Translations under genes and position numbers: made by a program | DNA from: Triticum aestivum | Taxonomy: Eukaryota; Streptophyta; Magnoliopsida; Poales; Poaceae | DNA: 64,000 nt | NCBI RefSeq assembly: GCF_018294505.1 | Contig: NC_057807.1 | Span: 134,259,295 to 134,323,294 of the forward strand | Direction of reading: 5' to 3' | Shown here: one piece after another, positions 56,355-64,000 of the stretch | Layout of the letters: each line of letters opens with the position of its first letter | How positions within the stretch are numbered: position 1 is the stretch's first letter | The notes under the pieces: model-generated | The model's input: only the letters and a program-made list of their open reading frames with translations | What the model was told of the DNA's origin: nothing | Databases searched by the model: none

Positions 56355-59300
56355 CTACCTCTCATGCTTCAGTTTTATTCTATATTTCAGCAATTTTAGC
56401 TCCTCCAAATATATGAATTTCCATCCCTGGAAAGTTGGTGTAATATTCTCAAATATCTTGTTATTTCTGGTTATCCAAATGGCCCATGATCCCAGAATGA
56501 TGATCTCCATAAAGAATAGACAATGCGGCTTATTTTTCAGATCTTGAAAAGTTTCCAGAACTGATAAATTTGGAGTTCTTGTAGGACAAATGTAATCCCA
56601 ACATTGCTTTGCAAAAGAGCAACCCCAAAATAAGTGATGTAAAGTTTCTTCCTGTTGACAGTCTCTTACAACACAATTGTAAGCTTCTAAAACAAAGTTC
56701 TTTCTCCTGAGCAGGTTCCTTGTATTCACTCTATCATGAAGTGGCTTCCAAAAGAAAACCTTGTGTTTTGGCTGACAGGAACATTTCCAAATCCAATTGA
56801 AGTGTGGGGGAGCCTGCTTGTGTCCAATCAGCACTTTGTAAGCCTTGATGGATGAATAAAATTCATTTCCCCAAATGTAACTCCAAGTGTCCAGAGAGTC
56901 TATATACTCAGATTGTTTTGTATAGATGCATATATCTTCCACTTGTAGAAATTCCTCATAGGCTTCAGTTGTTAGTGGTAAATGAAACAAGTCCTGGAGG
57001 TATTCAGTGTTGATTACTGTTTGGACAGTTATTTGTGGGTTTCTGACAAAAGAGTGAAGGTGATGGTATTTGTGTTTGAAAATGGCTATGTGCCACAGGT
57101 CATCCCAGAACAATGATGTCCTACCATCTCCCACATTACATCTTGCTATTGCTTTGTATTGGTCCATGAGAGCCAGGTTTGATTTCCACCAAAAAGAGCC
57201 AATCATATTATCTCCTGGAAGTTGCCCATCAGAATAATAAGTTTCCCAGATTAAATGTACCCAAGGTATATCATGTCTATTGAAGAACTTGTGCAGGTTC
57301 TTCATGAGAAGGGTTTTGTTTTGAGTGTATATAATCCAAGATTCCCAAACCTCCCTGACTTTTTGGTCTGCAGACTGTGTGCCAGGCCACCAAAGATGGT
57401 ATTCTATCCTCCATGTCAGAGCTCCTCCAGAGACAGTGTCTTAAATATTTGATAATCTGCTTCTTAATTGTTATGGGAATATCCAAACAGCTCATGAAGA
57501 AGACAGATAAAGAAGAAAGAACTGATTTTACCAACAGAACTGTCCCTGCTTGTGTCATGAAGATGGAAATGCCAGCAAGTCTCTTTGCAATTCTGTTAAC
57601 TAGGGGAAGACACTGTCCACAGTTGGTTTATAAATTCCCAAAGGTAGCCCCAGATATGTAAATGGGAATTGCCCCCTAGCACATTGCAGTGTGTTTGTGA
57701 AGATGTCCACTCTAGCTTCCTCAATGTTCAGAGGTACCATTATTGATTTGGCATAGTTGACCTTGAGACTAGTTGCTGAGGCAAATGTATCTAAAAGAGC
57801 TTTGAGACAAATCAACTGCCTAGCATTTGCTTGCATGATGACCAGAGTATCATCAGCATACTGAACAATTGGGAAGTCAGGGCAAGAGATGACCTGAAGT
57901 GGAGATTTGATAAGATATAATCTCATGGCTCTGTTCAAAATAGTTTGTAGCAAGTCAGCAGCTAGGACAAAGATTAAAGGAGAGTAAGGATCTCCCTGTC
58001 TCACTCTTCTCTTTATGTAGAATTTCTTCCGAGGCACTCCATTTAATATGACAGCAGAAGAGGCAGTAGAAAAGAGCAGCTGCATCCATGATATCCATTT
58101 ATCCCCAAAGCCTTTTGCTCTGAAAATCTCAATGATGGCTTGATGTTCAATTGTGTCAAAAGTTTTTTCAAAATCCAATTTAATTGCCAACATTTCCTCC
58201 TTTGACTTATGGCACTGATGGATATATTCATATGCCCATCCTAGGCAGTCTTGAATCACTTTGTCCTTGAGAAAACCATATTGGTTAATGTGAACCAATT
58301 TTAGTATTATCTTTTGCAGTCTGTTTGCCAGCAGCTATGTGACAATCTTAAGCACCCCATTGAGCAAAGAAATGGTTCTGAAATCATTTGGTGTGAGTGG
58401 AACTTCTTTTTTTTGGAAAACATTTGGTGTGAGTGGAACTTCTTTTTTTTTGGAATCAGAGTAATGAAGGAAGTATTTATACTTTCAAGGTTCACAGTAC
58501 CAGCATGGAAAGCCATGATGAGATTAATAACATCCTCTTTGATAATATCCCATCAAGCTTTAATGAATTCATTGTTGAAACCATCAGGACCTGGTGATTT
58601 ATCATTTGGTAGATTTTTAACCACCTCTTCAATCTCTTCCTGGGTAAACTTTTCCTCTAATTGTGTGAATACTTGAGGATCAACTGTGTGTTCGTAAAGA
58701 TCATGGAGATCAAAATGCATTGTGTGACCATCTGATTGGCCCAATCTATCTCGGAAAGCCTCCCATAAAATTGCAGCTTTTCCCTCATGATCTGTAACTT
58801 CCACTTGGTCCTTATTCAACAACATTGCAAATTTTATTATGCCTATGATTAATGGAAGCTTTTGTGTGGAAGAACTTAGTGTTTTCATCTCCAAACTTAA
58901 CACCTTTAATTTTACCTCTCTGCTTCCAATAAATCTTCTGATTATTAAGTACAGTCAGCAAGCACTCCTTGAGAATAATTCTGCAATTGGCCTCAAACAA
59001 AGAAAGATTCCCGAATTCTTCAATCAAGTCCCAGAAGAAGATGCAGGCATTTAGATCCTCAATTTGTTTTTTCATGCATGATAGGCTTTTAGCCCACAAT
59101 TTCAGTGCTCTTCTCAGGTTTTTAAATTTAGCATTAATCTTTTTTGCCTGGTCAGTATAGCCCACTAGAATATTCCAAGCTGCCTGAACCACTTGTTTAA
59201 AAGAGTTGTGCTTTAACCAATAGTTTTCAAATCTGAATACCTTGGACTTTGGAATATTTGTGCAAATCTTGATCATGCATGGAAGGTGATCAGAAATAGG

Positions 59301-59978
59301 TTTTGCCAAAGGTAGAGCCATGAAGTTAGGGTAACTAGTCATCTAGGTTGCAGAGGTAAAGAACAAATCTAACTTCTCAAGGAGTGGAGATTCCTGCATG
59401 TTGCTCCAACTGTACTGTCTACCTTTCAAAGGTAATTCAATCAGTCCCAGATTACTGATAGCCTCATTAAATAAAAGCATCTCATTGACATCTCCTCCAG
59501 GTCTATTCCTATTCTCAGGTGATCTGATGAAATTAAAATCACCCATGACTATCCAGTCCACCTCATTTGGCATTTGAATATTGCTAAACCAGTCAATAAA
59601 TTCAATCTTTTCCTCATGTCTGCATGGCCCATAGATGTTTGAGAGAATCCACTTGTTTGCAAAAAATATTACAGGTGAATTGTATGGAAAGAGAAAATTT
59701 GTTCTGAAAAAGCAGTTCTCCTGTGAACATATATCCATTCCAAGCACTCAGAATGCCACCAGAGGCCCCAATTGAAGGCAAAAAATCAAATTTGTTAAAT
59801 CTTTAAGGGCAAAAGTTGTGAATGTAGGCTAGATCAAAATTCTCTCTCTTTGTTTCTTGAATACACACAACTCTAGCAGCACTTTCCTCCACTTTTTTCC
59901 TAATAGCCAGCCACTTATCTTGGGCATTAATACCTCTTATATTCCAATTAAGAATGTTCCAAGATCTGTTGCTATTCA
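56355..59978 (-). pseudogene. LINE ORF2: endonuclease and reverse transcriptase, broken
   Basis: It starts near 59978 with MNSNRSWNILNWNIRGI, typical for plant LINE ORF2. The endonuclease domain holds VVCIQETK and WIVMGDFNFI, and then SDHLPCMI in the next segment; stops occur near 59805 and at 59343. Linker and reverse transcriptase follow: LPNDKSPGPDGFNNEF (near 58590), QYGFLKDKVIQDCLGW, VRQGDPYSPLIFVLAADLLQ and the catalytic VQYADDTLVI (around 57844-57870). A C-terminal zf-RVT block (KHKVFFWKPLHDRVNTRNLL, then CVVRDCQQEETLHHLFWGC) ends at 56355 with no RNase H. A short tandem duplication at 58390-58452 disrupts the frame. Confidence 0.82.
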
Positions 59979-60399
59979 TTGTTAAACTGTAGGATTTTAT
60001 ATTGCTGTATCAAGGTCCATCCCTTGATAATATCCTGAAGAATGATGGTTTGCTGAAGGAATAGATGGTTAACAAATCTGCTGTGGTCTTGAATATGCAA
60101 CAACCAATATTGAAGAAACATATGCAACCAGTTCAACATAATCATAAAGGATAACATAGCAACATTCACAGATAGGTAGGTCCCATGAGTATTACTGGAG
60201 TGCCAGAGCTCAGTATCAAGCATAGGGAAGAAAGTGATAGCAAACAAAAGGTACCTCTTAGGGCCATGGTTCATCATATTACAAAAGCTGCTAATCCCAA
60301 ACCCAACATATAGAACACAGACAGTCTGAATATAATAACAAAGCATTATGCTGCAGTAGGGCCTGTAACTATGAGACCGGCCTATCATTGTGCAAAGTT

Positions 60400-63300
60400 T
60401 AGTTGAGCTCCAGATCCTGTGGCCTTGGTCACCTTGGCCACCTCCTCTTGCCCCTTCTTCTTGGGCCTCCTGGATAACTTCTCTTGGAGTTCATCCTCAG
60501 CCACCTTAAAGAAAGATTTAGTCAGGTTCTTAACCACTTTATTTTGAATAAACTAGAGGAATGGCATTGCATGGCAAGCAGATTTAGCACCACATGTTTT
60601 CCTCCTATATTCATTATTATCTTTCCTAATTCTGTCACTTCTTCTTAGCTTAGTTTCAACCAAAGGCTCTTTCTCCCTTCTTTTCTTGGATTTAGCTTCT
60701 CCAGGAGGCAACAAGATAATTTTGTTGGGAGACACCTGCTGCAGAGGGCTACCAGCTCCACTTGAAGAGTGTGCAGCTGGGCTCATCCCTTCATTTTCTT
60801 TGCCCATACCCTGCATGATCTCCTTAAAAATGGGAGCCTGTGATGTTATGTAGCCATCAGGTATATGGAAGAGGATAGTTTCTTCATTATCACAGTTGAC
60901 AGTAAGCAATTTCTATAGATCAGATTTAAGCAAATGCATTGTCCAGCCAAATTTATCTGGTGTCAACAGCAAATGAATTATGAAGTTGAACCAACTTGCT
61001 GGTATTTCAATTTTGAAAGTGTTTCTCTCTCCTTGAGTTGCTGGAGCAAAGTTTTGTATCCAGAGATCCAGACCTTCTTCAAAAATTAAGTGAGAACCAT
61101 CAATAATATCCAGAGCATGTTTCTCAGCAATTGAGTGTATATCAAACATAGGAGGTGAAGCTGTGGGTACGTTTATCCCAAAATTACCTTTGTTGCTGAA
61201 GTTTGAGGATGCCCCCCCCCGAGGGATTGGCACATCTTCTTTTCCTTTATCTGTTGTAGACAATGGTTGTGGGAGTGAAGTGTGTGTGCCTTCAACAACA
61301 GTGGAAATAGCAGTAGCAGAAACTTGTTCAATTGGGGCATGAGCAGCCCCCTCATTTGTCTGAATCTGCTGCAACTGAATATCCTGATTCATAACAGATG
61401 TTTCTCCACCTTCCTTGAGAGGGGATGCCATCTCAGAAGCATGATGAGCAAAATCAGAACCAACTTCTTGCCCTTCAGAAATGGCCTACTCAGCTTCATT
61501 TAGATGTAAGTTATTATCCACCTGGTTTTCATCTAACTGAAGATCTTCCTCGTCATCCTCAGCATGGTAAGCCATAGCAATATTCGGAAGTCCCATGGCC
61601 ATAGGCTGAATTTGCATGCCCTGATTGACCTCTTCACTAGCAAAATGAGTGAGAGAGAGATGGCCATCTGACAGAGAGACAGTTGTGGTAATACTGCTAT
61701 TTGGGTGTCCATCATCCTACTGTGGGGCCACTGGATTTGGTTGAGGAAAAGCCCAATGCTGCTCATGATCATTTTGCTCTGTTGGTTCCTCCCAGGCATC
61801 CCAGCCCTCATTCTGAATATGAACATTGTGCACTGGCAGAGGCTGAAAACCTGGGAAGTCATTTGCATGCTGAGGGACTGGGTGTGGGTCCACACCATTA
61901 GGTGGAATAGGATCCTCATCTGCAGGCCCACCACCCAGCATCTCCTCCAAGAGGACCTCAACTGAGCTGGTCCATGATTCTTCTTCAAATCTTTCCCCTT
62001 CAGACTAGCTGATACTCTTTGGTATATCAATCAGTTCTATCACATGCGCTTTAACCAGAATTTCCCCCCTCAAAGCATCTTCTCTCTGCCAACTAATAAT
62101 TCTCCCCCATTTATAAATCGCCGCAGCTATGTCTTCAGTATTGCAAAAATCGAAAGGAACACCAATGAATAGCAACCAACAAGTTCTATTGAAGTTAACC
62201 CTATGCCAATTTCTGCCCTCATTGTGTTTAGAAAATGAGATAAACACATCTCCAAATGCATGCGGACTCTGCCTAATGAGCCTGTCACGGTCCTCACATG
62301 CATGAACTGGACGTAAGCCTCTCCAAAGGGGCAAGGTTGGATCTCTCTGAACCTAAATTGCGCAGCTTCTTGAAAAAATTCCTCCAGAACCTCTCGGATG
62401 TTAGGAAAAAAATACCTCATCAGGGTACGGGTGGATGGATGCAATCGCCCAATCCTCATGCCTTCATGGGCGGTGAGGCAATATGGCCCGACAAACCCCA
62501 GTTCTTCGTTCGATTTCTTGTATCTAAAATCCATCTGGCACAAACGGAAGCGGGTCGATGGGAATGTTGGCCATCGGATCGTCCACCGACGAGGCGGCGA
62601 CCACTACCCTCATCGGCGACGAGGAAGGAGTAGGCGAGCTTGTCGAGGAGGGAGAAGAGGATGTTGCAGAGTTGGTAAGTGCAGTGGAATGCGAGGAGGC
62701 AAGCGATGGTCTCGGTTGGAAATTTGGGAATTGGTCCTTTACTAGCTCCATAAATGACGAGACCTGCCTAATCTGTGGTGCCGACCCAAGACAATGAAAC
62801 CAGGCCTCAAAGGCTCCCCCAGCCCATGCTTCTTCAGGTGGGCTAGAAAAAGAATCAAATTTAATAAACGGCCAAAGCCCAGGAAGATTTGTGTTTGGGC
62901 ATTTGCGAGCAAAATGTCCCGCGGCCCCGCATGCTTGGCAGACTACGTGTGACGCCCCATGCAGACGTGATGAAACTTGGGGCTCAATTTGTGGCGGAAT
63001 AACACCGTGATTAGGCTGTGATGAAGTGGGAATAATTGCTTGATTATTGCCATCATGAATAAGCCCCCGATAACCACTCGAAAACTGATCGGCCTCCCTG
63101 GACCACCGAGCTGTAACTCCGGCGATCACTAGAGTTAGGATCCACGGCGCGGCCATTCCTACCCACAAGAGTCCATTCGTTGTCAAGCTTCGCATAGTAA
63201 GCATGTTCTTCTCTGATCCAATTAGGACCACTGAAATTCCAAAGGCTAAAAACCATCTCAAACTCCTTTTCCACAATTTTACCCGCATTGTAAATCTCAA

Positions 63301-63571
63301 TGCCCACTGACTTGGAAGCAGCAGAAAACTTGTATGATCTCTTCCTCAAGAAACAGACTCTAAAACCTTGAGCATAACCCCCAAACATAGCAAGTAATGA
63401 AACACTAACCGTGTGAGCATCAAGTTTGAAGGATACCCTAGAGAATGAAACCACCATGGTGAATTCCTTTTGACGAAAGCCCGGGGAGAAAACCACCGGG
63501 TGGCCAAACTTGGATCTCATATCTGCCTGGAACTTCTTGCCACGATCAAAGTTGAGTGCAAAAGGATCCAT
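60400..63571 (-). pseudogene. LINE ORF1: gag-like protein with CCHC zinc knuckle
   Basis: It starts at the ATG complementing 63569-63571 (MDPFALNFDRGKK). The N-terminal domain (to about 63200) contains MVVSFSRVSFKLD and FSLWNFSGPNW, shared with the fragment at 328-690. A frameshift near 63100 moves coding to the frame of 62524-63300, which holds a zinc knuckle CQACGAAGHFARKC (C-x2-C-x4-H-x4-C, near 62900-62945) and a serine/proline-rich stretch. Further blocks at 62005-62543 (NWHRVNFNRTCWLLF), 60913-61431 (SIAEKHALDIIDGSHLIFEE) and 60553-60909 follow, with stops between. The product would coat LINE RNA. Broken in several places. Confidence 0.75.
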
Positions 63572-63702
63572 TGAGGAGGAGCTTGGAGTGGCTGCCGGGG
63601 CCGAAGTGGCCACCGGCAAGGGGAAGAGGGGTGGCCGCCGGGGCCGGAGTGGCCACCGACGCAAGGAGAGGAGAGGCTAGGTGGAGATGGCAAGGAGAGG
63701 AG

Positions 63703-64000
63703 TAGCTGTCAAAGATGATGTGGCAAGTGTCTACTGCCATAGGCTTTGGTGGTAGCACCTGGGCTGAATTCAAAGCTATAAATTTTATGTCTTGCCTTAT
63801 ACTAGTGAAGTTTTCTAGTGGACCACTGGATAGCGCTTGTAAGTTTACATTTGTTGATCTTGGGGTTCAGATCTTGCCAAAGGCAAGTTCTTTTGTTTAT
63901 TTATTTTTGTCCAATAAAATGAACTTTTTTTAATTAATGTTATATATGGATTATTGACAAAAACATTTCTAACTTACCTATAACTAATTTAAAAAATTAC
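63703..64000 (+). other. Right flank of the LINE, inside the probable CACTA element
   Basis: It begins with the second copy of the LINE target site. The rest is AT-rich with CACTA-like subterminal motifs and no gene. Confidence 0.5.

Larger units (their letters stand above)
56106..63702 (-). mobile_element. Complete LINE retrotransposon (7.6 kb) with 14-bp target duplication
   Basis: The target duplication TAGCTGTCAAAGAT is perfect at 56092-56105 and 63703-63716. Directly inside the left copy is a short T run (56106-56112), the remnant poly-A tail read from the plus strand. On the minus strand ORF1 starts at 63571 and ORF2 at about 59978, ending near 56355. A polypyrimidine-rich 3' UTR (sense strand) lies at about 56200-56330. 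Both ORFs are broken by stops and shifts, but the ends are intact, so insertion was full-length and fairly recent relative to the other LINE in this window. No RNase H follows the zinc-finger region. Confidence 0.92.
55901..64000 (+). mobile_element. Probable CACTA DNA transposon, interrupted by a LINE; right end beyond the window
   Basis: CACTACAGGAAAACACATG at 55901 is a typical grass CACTA terminus. Subterminal motifs of the CTACCGCC/GGCGGTAG kind follow at 56017-56075. After the LINE, similar motifs (CTACTGCCA, GGTGGTAG at 63731-63757) continue at 63717-64000, which is expected if the LINE landed inside the element. No transposase is visible and the right terminus is not found in the window, so this may be a small non-autonomous copy. 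Confidence 0.55.

Noticed and set aside
63780..63830. Possible right terminus of the CACTA element (ACTAGTGAAGTTTTCTAGTGG)
   Set aside because: It does not match the reverse complement of the left terminus CACTACAGGAAAAC closely enough.

Overview
The window is plant nuclear DNA, almost certainly from a Triticeae grass (wheat, Aegilops, barley or rye group). It holds many intron-bearing genes with plant splice signals, a GC-rich first exon typical of grasses, and a dense nest of LTR retrotransposons and LINEs with LTR ends I associate with Triticeae (TGATACGTCTCCAACGTATC, TGTAACGCCCCGGATCCGATGCG). There is no sign of bacterial or organellar DNA, and I saw no tRNA, rRNA or CRISPR array.

Layout. 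Positions 1-41060 are a transposon nest with no host gene. From the left: the 5' end of a LINE (1-~800, minus) lies inside a Copia element (~800-4118, minus). That element sits beside a Gypsy element (4119-9945, minus), which itself holds a solo LTR with a CTAAA target duplication. Next comes one old plus-strand LINE (9946-41060) cut into three pieces. The first cut is a 9.5-kb non-autonomous Athila-type Gypsy element (11714-21237). The second is a 17.4-kb LARD-like element (21959-39343, minus) with ~5-kb LTRs and a non-coding interior. The LARD interior carries a 4.2-kb solo LTR (29943-34159, duplication CAAAG). Two runs of N (25821-26350 and 38357-38626) fall at the same place in both LARD LTRs.

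Positions ~42300-55400 are a gene island with three host genes: a complete cytosolic tryptophanyl-tRNA synthetase (42603-46827, plus, 11 exons, 401 aa); a kelch/coiled-coil protein of the plant kelch acyl-CoA-binding family that lacks the acyl-CoA-binding domain (47454-51431, minus, 15 coding exons, 529 aa, one GC-AG intron, paired heat-shock-element palindromes just upstream); and a three-exon gene for a 192-aa protein that I read as a plant NDUFAF4-like complex I assembly factor (52208-55313, minus). Introns of the first and third gene carry small inverted-repeat elements that share the terminus AGAGCATCTACAA.

Positions 55901-64000 are a probable CACTA element broken by a complete 7.6-kb LINE (56106-63702, minus) flanked by a perfect 14-bp target duplication.

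The three host genes are not an operon or an obvious pathway. The synthetase serves cytosolic translation, the NDUFAF4-like protein probably serves mitochondrial complex I assembly, and the kelch protein is of uncertain role. All transposon coding regions seen are broken by stops, frameshifts or insertions. All exon boundaries were read by eye from splice signals and reading frame; each gene's exon lengths sum to a multiple of three.
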